The position numbers and the translations under genes were made by a program. The notes below the pieces were generated by a model. That model had not been told where the DNA came from and did not search any database. It was given only the letters and a program-made list of their open reading frames with translations. 64,000 nucleotides of DNA from Amoeboaphelidium protococcarum (Eukaryota; Aphelidiomycota; Aphelidea): NCBI GenBank assembly GCA_023515745.1, contig JALECJ010000255.1, positions 1,560,001-1,624,000 on the forward strand, in the 5' to 3' direction. Positions within the stretch are counted from its first letter, which is position 1, and each line of letters opens with the position of its first letter. Below are positions 25,286-35,688 of the stretch, piece by piece.

Positions 25286-25722
25286 TTGATCGAATGAAAT
25301 TTTATACACTCATACATTATTGCTAATTTAAGTACCAGAATTATTTTGAAACACGAAATGTTAATTGGTTTTTTATAACACAGTGTATCATTCTTCTCAA
25401 CCGGTAATACTTCTCTGATTTTTTAAACGCAAAAGTAATTCAATGCATATCGTTCGTACTCACCTTACTTGAGGAAGCGTCGTAAAACAAACAAACAATG
25501 CGAGAATCTCCGAGCGCGCGCGAAACCGTTTCTCTCTCCTCTCTCAATCACAGAAAGACAATCCGTTCCGCTCGTCGTTCCCACCATCCCTTTCGGATTT
25601 TCAGTCTATATTGTGCTCTCTGGTGCTTCCTATAATATTCAAGTTGGCATCTCTGTATATACTGTATTTGTGACTTTGGTAACTACCGCTGCTAATTAAA
25701 TCTGATATCTGAGCCTAGCGAA
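25286..25722. promoter_or_regulatory. Intergenic/promoter of first forkhead gene
   Basis: 437 AT-rich bases with a CT-rich tract at about 25529-25545 (tttctctctcctctctc) and a gcgcgcgc patch at 25513. No gene seen. Confidence 0.35.
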
Positions 25723-26783
25723 ATGACCAAAGTCTAGACTTCGTATAGACGACTTAGCGATATGGATTTTTTCAAGGGAAAGCCTTCACAGTCGTACGCC
25801 ACTCTTATTGGCAAAGCTATTTTAGAGTAGCCAGAGCGTAGAGCTAGACTGGCTACCATTTATCAGTGGATATATGAGAGATTTCCCTATTTCAAGAAGG
25901 GTGATGCTAGTTGGCAGGTACGTTTGTGTATACTCTATCGGTTGAATCTACTATACATTCTTCTCATTATATTAATGTCTTTAAACATTTGTAGAACTCC
26001 ATAAGACATAATCTAACTGTGCAAGACTGTTTTTAAAAGGACATTCGCGATACTGATCCATCTGGAAAAGGTGTATTTTGGACCATCTCTCCCAAGTATT
26101 TAGACTTATTCATTAATGAAGAGTATGATGCTGTCAGGGCAGCGGCTCAGGATAGTAAGAAGAGATATCACAAGATTCATAATAGTCGATCTTCAATGGG
26201 TAGTACTAGCAGCAAGTCGCTGTCTTCTACTTAATTGTAGCTCCAGAACCAATAGAATATTGTCAATAGCTCAATGCCTGCTTATCAATACTAAGAAGTT
26301 GGACTGCCGATGATGAGGCATAAGCAAGCTGTGACATAGTATTAGTATCAGTAATAGCCTTAGAAACTGATACCGATGCCTCTGTAATAATATGATGCTC
26401 CACAGAATTGTCAAGTTATTGGTCACTGCTTCGGTGAAGATTACGAAGTTGCTGTGGATTCAGATTTTGGTGACGATAGCTTTGATGATGGATATGGACA
26501 AGAGGTGTAACAGAATCCGTATCATACCGGTGGACATTAGCAATTTTCAATGCCAACTTTCAGTACTCGCTCCATCCCTCCGTATATGACTATATTCTGC
26601 AATGGATTTGCGTAGTAGTAATAATAACATCCGTAGCAGTAGCAATAGTAGTAATAGTAATATCACAACCAAAATTCGATATTTTAGAGTTCCGTCCTGT
26701 TGAATGACACTCAATTAATGGAGAGTTAACAGCTGCATCAGGCGTCTGGGAATGTCGCGTGCAATCCAGACAATAAAGCGTGA
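25723..26783 (+). CDS. Forkhead transcription factor, polyglutamine-rich (paralogue A)
   Basis: Exons 25723-25917 and 25995-26783, one 77-nt intron, 327 residues. The forkhead domain occupies about residues 20-105: GKPSQSYATLIGKAILEQPE, then IYQWIYERFPYFKKGDASWQ|NSIRHNLTVQDCF and GKGVFWTISPKY. The recognition helix is N-S-I-R-H-N-L. The C-terminal two thirds is Gln-rich. Tracts near 26335-26395 and 26608-26670 are written mostly with TAA and TAG, giving runs of five and ten Gln. An acidic patch near 26470 could be an activation region. The intron lies between WQ and NS(I/V)RHNL, exactly as in the second forkhead gene. Confidence 0.9.
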
Positions 26784-26945
26784 TATTACTAAAGCCATAT
26801 CTGTGAATGATGTTTATCTGAACTAATTAAATCTATTTGTTTTTATATGATTGTATTACATTGATTATGTCGATCTAAATTTAGCTCAAATAGATGATCA
26901 CCCCTTACCAACTCTTGTTTGTATACTGATCTTGCTTCACGTCGA

Positions 26946-26965
26946 TTAATTAATTAATTAATTAA
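26946..26965. repeat. (TTAA)n microsatellite
   Basis: Five tandem TTAA units ending 14 bases before the MFS start codon; probably length-variable leader sequence. Confidence 0.8.
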
Positions 26966-26978
26966 AGAGATAATTGTT

Positions 26979-28469
26979 ATGAGAAATTTACGAGTGGAGC
27001 AGGTGATTTCTGAGATTGGCTTTGGCTATTCGCAAATTATTCTACTATTTCTATGTGGAATTGGATACACGGTGGGCACTATGGAGTTGTTGAGTGCGAC
27101 TGTGTTATTGCCATAACTGAGTAAACAGCTTTAATCGTGTAAATTTCCTATTGGATTTATTGCAGAGGATCATGAGGATTGTCAATCGGAGCGTTTAAAT
27201 CTTTAAAGCACTCTTGGGCTCTACTAAACTGTATTATTTGTTGGATCTCTACTCGGGTCATTCATTTGGGGACTAATCAGTGATTTGTATGGGAGGAGAA
27301 TCGTGTTCATGTATGCGCCATTAATATCTGGGTTAATCGGTCTCATCTCGGCCATAAGCCCTTCATTTGGCGTCTTGCTCATATTTCGGTTCATTTGCGG
27401 AATTGCTCAAGGTGGAAGTCTGAGCATACCATTCGTAATGTTTATGGAGTTTTGCCCACAAAGTTTACGATCTCATCAGACCCAAGCAGTAATCACCGCG
27501 TTTGGTGTGTTGGGTGTCTTTCTTACGGGAGCACTGGGTTATTTGGTAATAGAGTCGGGTGGGTGGCGAGTTTATATAATTGTTGTCTCGAGTATAAGCA
27601 TTCTCATAGCAGTGCTGCGGATTGCATGGAAGTGGGAGAGTCCAGCATTTCTCGCTGCCAAAGGTCGGAAAACTGAAGGTCTTAGTGTATTGCAGAAGAT
27701 GGCGCGATTTAACAGAAAGTCGCTTGAACCGTACGAGCTCATTCATTAATCCTAAAGTGAATTAGATGAATAGGCGTCCAACAGATATACCGTATAGTTT
27801 TGGAAGTTTTATTCAATGTAAAGTCTTTTAGTGCTAGGGCGATTTATCGTGATTTGGTTCGCGATCACTTTTGGATACTATGGTGTAACTATTTGGCTGA
27901 GCAAGTATTTTGAATAGCGAGGGATAGCTTCCCAACGATTGTATGATAGTCTCATGCTGATCTCTGCAGCAGAAGTACCTGGTCTCGCGCTGATTGTCGT
28001 GATCATAACAAAATTCGGACTCTAGCGGTCCCTGATGTTCTCCCTAATCTGCTGTGCAGCATCCATTGTTGGATTTGGATTCGTGACTTCAAGTGTTGGT
28101 GTCATCGTGGCCAACTGCTTTATCTATTTTTTTGTCGTCGGTGCTTGGTGTTCGTTGTACATTCTTACACCATAGAGCTTCCCTGTTCAAGTCCGAAGTT
28201 TGTCATTTAGTCTTTGCTCAATCGGATCCACAGTTGCGGGAAGTCTTGCTGGGCCTCTCGGTGGATACTTTCTAGATCGTCAGATATAGATCACATGGCT
28301 TCTTGTAACTTATGCTTCTTGTTTTGCATTGGGTTCCATTGTTGCATTCACCTTGCCGGTTAGTATGCAAGAGGCTGCAGCTGAGCTACTTGATGATCAT
28401 GATGAAGAAGTTTCTGATGCTGAAGATACTAGTCCTCTGATTCTTAAAAATGAAAATGTTTTAGAATGA
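26979..28469 (+). CDS. Major facilitator superfamily transporter (SV2/organic ion transporter-like)
   Basis: 496 residues, 12 predicted membrane helices, no intron. The loop between helices 2 and 3 has GSFIWGLISDLYGRR, the MFS motif A (G-x3-D-x2-G-R-R). Helix 4 carries RFICGIAQGGSLSIP. A mid-protein hydrophilic loop (AKGRKTEGLSVLQKMARFNR) separates the halves. The second half repeats the motif near SFPVQVRSLSFSLCS and AGPLGGYFLDRQ. An acidic C-tail ends the protein. A loop of about 35 residues between helices 1 and 2, with two Cys, resembles SV2/SLC22 members. Substrate cannot be predicted. It sits between the two forkhead paralogues. Confidence 0.85.
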
Positions 28470-28511
28470 TATGATTTTTAAATTAATTCAGTATAGCGTG
28501 TTCATTCATCA

Positions 28512-29604
28512 TCATTGCTAGATATTCTGCATGTCAAAATTGCTTTCATCATTAATGAACGAGTCAAAATCGAGAAGTGAATTAAATGAGGTGTCGCCCA
28601 ACTTTGGAGAGCTTTAAGCGAACTAGAAGCCTTTGAGCATGTCGGTTGCATTGAAGTCGTTAAGGAAATCGTCCAGGTCATTCTGGAATACTGCATTGTC
28701 GATGGACCCAAATTGAGGCTGCTTGATAATCGGAGACGCGTTTTCATGATGCTGTTCAAGCGACTCAATCTTTTATAGATCTTCAAGAACATCGTATGTG
28801 TCCTAGTCGGCCAGAGTTACCGTTGGACAATGCTTTGTCACAGGATGAAATATTAACACTGGTCGTTCCTTGACGCGTTGCAGAAAGTCTTGGACCATCC
28901 TGGAGGAGACGACATTCTTATGAAGCCAAACGTCAATCTTGTCTTCAGACAGAGTCCAATACGCCCCTTTACCGCTCTCCTTGGGAACGCGGATAAATGA
29001 TGGATTCAATGATAAATTATGTCTTACTGAGTTCTACATATACTTTACCGTAAACTAAATACAAAGTTACTCTAAGCAATAAATGAACAAAACTTACCTG
29101 CCAGTTGCCTTCATTGAATTGATAATGCGGATATGTCGTGTTGATCCAAGCGTAGATATCTTTGAGCGTGAGTTTACAGTCTTGGCTTAATATGATGGCT
29201 TGAGCAACCATGCCGGCATATGAAAATGGAGGCCTATCATTCGTGTAAGCATATTATCTCATAACAAATTCAGCAGTCCCTGAAGCGTATTCAGGCATAT
29301 CACCATTCTTATCACCCAAATCTGACTTTGCTGGAGTGTGCATGAGTTGAGCCTTACCAGAGCTGCGTAACTTTGAGGGAGGAGTTGGTATCTATGAGGT
29401 GGGAAGCAACGACATACACTGGCCAAATTAACGAGTATCATAGGATTTCATTGGAGGCTCCAGCGAAGCGAACCATTTATCAGCAGTTGGCGTTACCAAG
29501 TGTCTACCAGAATGATAGGCCAGTCTTTGCGATGCTCCCATCTAACCAACACCAGTGTCCATTTCAGTAGCATCAGCTTTTCTTTTCCTATTGCTAGAAT
29601 TCAT
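28512..29604 (-). CDS. Forkhead transcription factor (paralogue B)
   Basis: Minus-strand exons 29098-29604 and 28512-29033 with a 64-nt intron; 342 residues. About 130 Ser/Thr/Gln-rich residues precede the forkhead domain. The domain reads [20 protein letters not shown], then [19 protein letters not shown] and [21 protein letters not shown], ending [11 protein letters not shown]. The recognition helix is canonical, closer to animal/fungal FOX proteins than the first copy. The C-terminal 150 residues are Asp/Phe/Asn-rich ([18 protein letters not shown]), like an acidic activation domain. It is convergent with the MFS gene and shares the intron position with paralogue A, so the two likely arose by duplication. 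Confidence 0.93.
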
Positions 29605-29900
29605 TTGCAGTCTACTAATGAAAATATCATGGACAACGCAATAAATCGAAATGTTATATAGAAAGAGCATCGTATTAAAGCGACATACTGAAACGTAATC
29701 TCTGAATTTCCTGTTTCAGCTTGTGTTTCAAAGAGTGTTTGGTTTCACAATTTAGAGAAGCGCGTGACATCAACTGAGTCCGGGCGCAAAGATTCACAAA
29801 GCGAAGTGAGAGAATGCAGGAAATCTCAGCTGAAGATATAAAACACATGTAATACTTTATCAAAACTTTCATGACTAAATGTGACAGATAATGATGGAAA
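29605..29900. other. Intergenic
   Basis: About 300 bases between forkhead B (upstream side) and the 3' end of the F-box/ankyrin gene. No independent gene seen. Confidence 0.3.
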
Positions 29901-31370
29901 TCATTGAGATAGACGGCGAGATGAGGAAGACGATCGACGATGTGAGATCAAATCGCGGATATTAGCCTTAATTGCATCAATGTACAAAATATCCAACGGT
30001 GCAGGGACATTCATGCGGGCGAGAGAAGATACCTGGGGATTATCATTGTCTTGCATTTAAATGCTGTCTCCATCCCAGGCATGTGCACCGTTCAAAATTA
30101 GAGACTGGAGTGAGTCAATATGGCCCAAGCGACAGACGTAATGAACAGGGAGCCAGCCATTCAGCTCATTAAGCTCTTCATTCGGGTTGATGTTACCATT
30201 CTTCAAGAGAATCTCAATAGCCTCAGTGACTCCCCACATTGAGGCAATATGCATCGGCTTCATTCCTGTGGAATTTTCAGCCAAGGACGCGTCTGCACCA
30301 TATTGAAGCAGTAATTTCATCACCAAAATAAAGCGATTGACGGGGATATTCTCTGGTACAAAGTCATGAAGATTCAAATGAGGAACCGGAATGGACCAGC
30401 GCATGGTTATTTAGCGGTGATAGAGCGCAATATTCAGAGGATCGCGACGATCAAGACAGAATCTTGAAGCAGCAATAGAAAGTATAGGATAACCGCGACG
30501 CATACTATTAGGATCTCCTCCATGCTAGAGAAGCAACTCCAAGACATCGGGGCTAGATCTTGCAGCCATAATCACTGCATTCTCGTGATAATCATTGTAC
30601 TCGTTGATATAAAGAGCCAAGTCATCAGGGCCGTTATAAAGTGCTTTGAACGCGTCAATAAACAGCTTGACCATCTCAAGTTAGCCGTGCTAGGCAGCTT
30701 CTGCCAGACAAGTGTTACCAGCTCGACCTTTTTTCCACAGATCAGCACCAGATCTGATCAAGAACACTGCAGCATTTAAGACAGACTGTGCACTATCTTC
30801 ATCATTTGGTAAAATACTAATGTAATGCAAGGGGGTGTTAGGCTCGTCGTTTAGTAAGTCAGTCAAGGCACAGTTGCGATTATGATCCGTCAATTTCAGT
30901 TACTTGAGCGCATCTTGATTATAAGCGGTGTCAGGAAAATCAACACTATCATACATACCATCCCGCTCCATCTCGAGCATCTTATCAATGACATTCAATT
31001 GGCCATTGGATGCAGCAATGTGTAGTGCGGTGTTACCAGTTGTACAATCATTAGGCAGCTTCTCTTCCGACTGATCCAAGACTATCATGGTTTGGTCATC
31101 ATCTTCGCCTTGGGCATTACCATCTGAGGCCATCAGCTAGAATCGAGGATGAACAAAAGGGAACAAGAACATTGCAAACAGACGATGCTTATAATACAAA
31201 GTGAAGAATTTAGACGTGTTGTACATCGTAAATTGGCGGTTCATCATAATGTAATGATACGCGCTAGTGTTGACCATCTGCAGACGCGCCAGATCCTTCA
31301 TATCCAAATGACCCATAATGGAGTTTAGTAATTCCAGCGGGAGGTCAAATAGTCCCATCTTACCAGACAT
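29901..31370 (-). CDS. F-box protein with ankyrin repeats
   Basis: 489 residues, intronless. Residues 6-46 form an F-box: LFDLPLELLNSIMGHLDMKD, then LARLQMVNTSAYHYIM. After a short linker and an acidic segment come ankyrin repeats: TGNTALHIAASNGQLNVIDK, EPNTPLHYISILPND, GNTCLAEAAQHGQLEMVKLF, GMKPMHIASMWGVTEAIEIL and GWLPVHYVCRLGHIDSLQSL. The C-terminal tail is Ser/Arg-rich. F-box proteins dock substrates on Skp1-Cul1 ubiquitin ligases, and the ankyrin region would be the substrate reader. Several TAR codons are required between repeats. No orthologue is evident. Three successive minus-strand genes (this one, the RING-CH ligase and the hydrolase) are head-to-tail. Confidence 0.85.
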
Positions 31371-31610
31371 GATAGTGAATAATAACTACTAATTGTAATT
31401 GAGCAACAACGAATTATAATGAAGATAACAGCATAGCAATGTTTCAGGAGACCCCATTAAGCAATCGAATTGATCCCCTTAAAATGGCCCCTTATAACCA
31501 TCGACGATCATTAATGAAGCTAAGCAGCAATAAAACAGCATAAAATATAAAGAATACAATTAAAATCAATAAGCTTATATATAATATGGCAATAGATTTA
31601 AGCATCTAAA
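31371..31610. other. Short intergenic spacer
   Basis: 240 AT-rich bases between two minus-strand genes, with TATA-like stretches near 31575. No gene seen. Confidence 0.3.
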
Positions 31611-32465
31611 TCAATCTACATCTTCAGGTACGTCTAGAACTGCTTGTTCCATCGCAAAAATTCCATATGCTTTGACGCGTCGTTTCACATTTCTGTAAAT
31701 GAACCAAAAACTTCTCAACACGCCGATAAGAACGACAACGATCAATATGATTAATGAAGCAGATCTGTCTACATTGCCACCAAAATTATTCCCTCCAAGT
31801 CGAAAGTTGAAATTTCCAATTATTCCAATTCCGGCAAAGGATAAAAGACCGATTAGAGTTGTTCCTGAAATGAGGTGATACGTCCAAGAGTTGGTATCTA
31901 GCATTAGTTAATCTGCACTATCATCACCGAGTCGAATAGCCAAAGTTTACTTTTCTTACACGCGATCTCCGTCTTCCTTTAGAATAATAGTCTACACGTC
32001 AGCATCTATAAATGCTGATAGAAGCAGCGACATGAACCATTTACTGACGAATCCAGCGAGTATTACAATTATGAAAAATATAATCAATGTGATGATGGTG
32101 AATGTTAGTTCATGAGTGAGCAATTTAAAAGCATTAATTCTACTTAGTCTGTAGTTATACTAGCATTATGGGCATTTATAATAATAAGCATTTGGACTAG
32201 TTGCACGCCATTGTTGTAAGCACTCCAAATGAACATATTTCATAGATCCTTTACACTTGCATGGACTAAGAAATCGCCCAAGTGTCGGTATATCATCACT
32301 ACCACCGAAGCATATTCTACAAGTCTTATCATCATTATCATCTTACTCCTAGTCATGATTCTTATTTCCTCTTTATTCATCGCGAGGCAGACTACTAATA
32401 CTTGCGCGGTCCTCTAAATCTTCACAATGCAATTCTTCAAAATCTGAGTCTTATGACAATTACAT
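31611..32465 (-). CDS. RING-CH (MARCH-type) membrane E3 ubiquitin ligase
   Basis: 284 residues. The N-terminal 55 residues are acidic. A C4HC3 RING-CH finger follows at about 56-110: CRIC, then PCKCKGSMKYVHLECLQQWR and YKCPQC. The spacing and the WR after the second Cys pair are diagnostic for RINGv. Then come hydrophobic helices at about residues 125-150 and 150-165, and after a charged loop, two more near 195-215 and 235-255. This resembles the multi-helix MARCH5 subfamily. MARCH proteins ubiquitinate membrane proteins in the ER, mitochondria or endosomes. Standard-code reading shows only the last 97 residues; the RING itself is visible only with TAR = Gln. Confidence 0.9.
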
Positions 32466-32575
32466 ATTGATTTATGATCAAAATAGAGTGAATATGCTTA
32501 AAATCTTGATCACTTTCAAAATGAAACAAAAGAAGAGGAAAGCCGAACGAAAGATCGTTTAACCACTTCATTAGA

Positions 32576-33613
32576 TCACAGCTTGGAAATAGCAGAAAAT
32601 TAATTTTCACAATTGGATAGCCATGAGGAGATCAATTTGGCCAGCTCAGGGACAGCGCCATCTTTGTCCATGTGTAAATGATGTCCTCCATCAAGCAAAT
32701 GTCGCTCAAGCCTGTTTCCAGTGCTCTTTGCGAGTACGCGCCATCTCGCGGACCAATCAATGTGAGAGAAGGCGTCCGTTTGATCTTCAGCACTTTAGTC
32801 TCTGCTGTTGGTGGCGTCACTGTCTAAAATCATCGCAAATCCCTGACGTCCATACACAGCGAAAACGGGACATTAAATTCCAGCCATGATATTAAGAATC
32901 TACGGTTCATCGTACGACATTCCGCTTGCCGTTGTTAGAACTCTATCAGTTCTCCAAGTGAACGTACCATCAGGCAATTGTTTAATGCCGCGCTCTGTGA
33001 GCAATCTTGCACCTTCCAAACTGATTGTGCCATTAGAAGTTCCCTTCTGTCTAGCAATAGTAACATCTTCAATTGATCGATAAACGGGCATTCCTAGAAG
33101 AGGATCTGTAGATTCCAACAATTTCAGTCGCTGTTACAAGTGTTGCCTCAAGCCTCGGGTTGTGTGATCAACAGGCCGAGTCAGTGGACCAAGACTTTCA
33201 ATCAGGCAGCATCCTTTGATTAATTCTGGATATGCAGCAGATAGCAGAGATGCGACCGCTCCTCCCATAGAATGAGCCAGTAGATACACAGATTTCCATT
33301 GTTGACTTTTCAAAACTTGAAGAATATCCCTGACATGAGACACTAAACTGTAATCTTGTCCTGGTGGGTTATGTGAACTTTATCCATGCCCCGCAAAATC
33401 TAGGGCAACCAAGTCAATGTTCTGTTCAGTGTGAGTCTCAATTAGAGCTGGTGCAATAAAGTCAAAAGAGCTAGCGTTATCCAACCAACCATGTAATGCC
33501 AAAATATTTATCTTACCACCTTAAACTCTATTTCCAGAAGTGATTTACTTGCCAGCGATGGCTCTACCAGCGGGCAGCGCAAAAGAAACGCTTTTCCAAT
33601 AGTTTGATTACAT
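32576..33613 (-). CDS. Alpha/beta hydrolase, SERHL/MEST-like
   Basis: 345 residues, intronless. ILALHGWLDNASSFDFIAP carries the His-Gly oxyanion motif near residue 40. VALDFAGHGQSS follows. The nucleophile elbow is LLAHSMGGAVASL (Ser in H-S-M-G-G). A cap region about residues 150-240 follows. PVFAVYGRQG precedes a disordered insert, and the catalytic His is in LLDGGHHLHMD near the C-terminus. This is the layout of serine hydrolase-like (SERHL) proteins. Substrate unknown. Divergent from the nucleolin gene, sharing a 240-base promoter. Confidence 0.88.
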
Positions 33614-33707
33614 CTTGATCTTGATGAAATATGAGGATATAAGAAAGATCTGATTATGTAACAAGATAAGCGAAAGTCTTTAATCAACCTTTTAAAATGG
33701 CAAAGTA

Positions 33708-33713
33708 ACGCGT
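33708..33713. promoter_or_regulatory. ACGCGT upstream of nucleolin
   Basis: ACGCGT 142 bases before the nucleolin ATG, in the 240-base region shared with the divergent hydrolase gene. Confidence 0.35.
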
Positions 33714-33854
33714 CCAGGGGCGAAAGTGTTCGGTTGGTGAAAACTGATCAATTTATAAAATGAGCCTTTCGCTCCTTTTTCATCATCATCGGAACATTAT
33801 CTAAGGCGAAGTGTTTGTATAAAAAAAGTAGTGATATATATCATAAATATCAAA

Positions 33855-35579
33855 ATGGGAAAGAAGTAGATTGCAGCTGATACTGCCGTTGTGGCAGCAA
33901 AGACTCCTAGTAAGTCTGTATCCAAGAAGAGCAGTGGTAGTAAGAAGGATGGCAAGAAGGTCAAAGATACCGAAGTCATGTCTGGCAAGAGTGCAAAAGT
34001 GAAAAAGATTGTCTAGCCAGTTAAGGAAGATTCTAGCAGCGATTCATCATCATCATCCGATAGTGAAAGTGAAGCCGAGCCAGTGGCAAAGAAGGTCAAG
34101 TCTGTTGCCGCTCCTGTGAAGGCTGTGTCTGACGCGTCAAGCTCCGATTCTTCAAGTAGTAGTGATAGCAGTAGCAGTGAGAGTGATAGCGAAAGTAGCG
34201 CGTCTGAATCTGAGGCTGAGGCTCTTGTTGTTAAAGCAAAGGCTACTAATGTTGGACCTGTCAAAGGTGCTGACAAGAAGGCTACCACCACCGCCACCAC
34301 TAGCGAAAAAGTGAAGGTGACTGCTGAGTCTAGCAGCTCCGAGTCCGAGTCAGATAGTGAGGATAGCGCGTCCTCTTCTTCAGATTCTTCTTCTAGCGAG
34401 AGCGAAGATGAGCAAGTTGTTGCTGCTCCAGTTGTTACTGAGACCAAGAAGTCAAAGGCTGCTCCAGTTGCTGTGAAGGCTCAGAGTGACTCTGATAGCT
34501 CTTCCTCATCGGACGACTCTTCTTCTGATGATGATGAGAAGGCTGCTGCTATAAGCAATAGTTCCAAAGTAGCTGCTGTTGAAGATAAGATGGATGTTGA
34601 CAGTGACAGCTCCGCTTCATCTTCTTCAGACAGTGAGGCATCCGACTCTGGTGATAGCGCGTCATCTAGTAGCGATGATAGTGCATCATCATCATCCGAT
34701 TCCGAGAGTGATGAAGATACTAAAGTTGTGGAGAAACCCTCTCCTGCTAAGCGTAAGGCTGAAGATAAGGAGAACGTGAAGGAAGTATCCAATGTTGAGA
34801 GCCCAGCTAAGAAGTCAAAGGTTATTCAGGATCAGCAAAATGCCCCATCTTCTACCGTTAGAATTGTTGGGTTGAGCTACAACTCCACCGAAGATTCTCT
34901 GTACGAGGCTGTGAAAGAAATTGCTGGTGTTGAGGCGTAGAGTATTCGCATCATCATGGATCGCGAATCTGGCAGGAGTCGTGGCTTTGGATTTATCGAG
35001 TTTGCCTCTGTGGATGATGCTACCGCGGCGATCGAGAAGTGTGATCAGCAGGAAGTTGATGGCCGCAGTGTTAATCTGCATTACGCGATGGACTCCCCAG
35101 CTAGAGGTTAGAAATAGCAGAAGCCAAGAGCAAGTGATCGTCCGCTATCTGAGCCTTCTTCCACTCTGTTCGTCGGTAATATGTCTTTCAATGGTACTTA
35201 GGATATGTTGCGTGATGCTTTCAGTGCTCACGCTGAGCCAGTGCACATCAGAGTCCCTACTGATCGCGAGACTGGTCAGGTGAAGGGATTCGCTTATGTC
35301 GAGTTCGGCAGTGTTGATGAGGCCAAGAAGGCTCTGGAGAGTTGCCAGGGAATGGAGGTTGATGGCAGAAGCTTGCGCCTGGATTACGCCGGCCAGAAAC
35401 CAGCTGGTGATAATGCTGGTGGCGGCAGAGGTGGAAGAGGAGGTAGAGGTGGTGCCAGAGGAGGATTCAGAGGAGGTCGCGGTGGAAGAGGTGGCAGCAG
35501 AGGTGGTTTTGGCGGTGTGAACAAGGCCAAGGGAAACATTGCCGAGTTTAAGGGAACCAAGGTCACTTTTGATGACTGA
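33855..35579 (+). CDS. Nucleolin/Nsr1/Gar2 homologue
   Basis: 574 residues. A Lys-rich start is followed by alternating Lys/Ala-rich segments and long Ser-Asp/Glu runs (about 34032-34730), likely CK2 phosphorylation sites. RRM1 is about residues 334-415: TVRIVGLSYNSTEDSLYEAV, with RNP1 SRGFGFIEF. RRM2 is about 436-515: STLFVGNMSFNGTQDMLRDA, with RNP1 VKGFAYVEF. A C-terminal GAR domain (RGGRGGRGGARGGFRGGRGG and more) ends the protein. It acts in nucleolar pre-rRNA processing. The acidic runs are simple-sequence DNA, so long ORFs on the opposite strand there are artefacts. It has only a few TAR codons. Confidence 0.95.
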
Positions 35580-35688
35580 GTGGGACATAATTATAGTATA
35601 TTTAGACTATCAGCGTGAAAAAGTAATAAATCAATACAGTAGATATCTTTATTGTTAACCTCAATCAACTCGTTCATTTTTCAACTAA

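Noticed and set aside
34013-35588. Minus-strand ORFs opposite nucleolin (Ser/Leu/Pro repeats)
   Set aside because: They are antisense readings of the Ser-Asp and Arg-Gly repeat codons.
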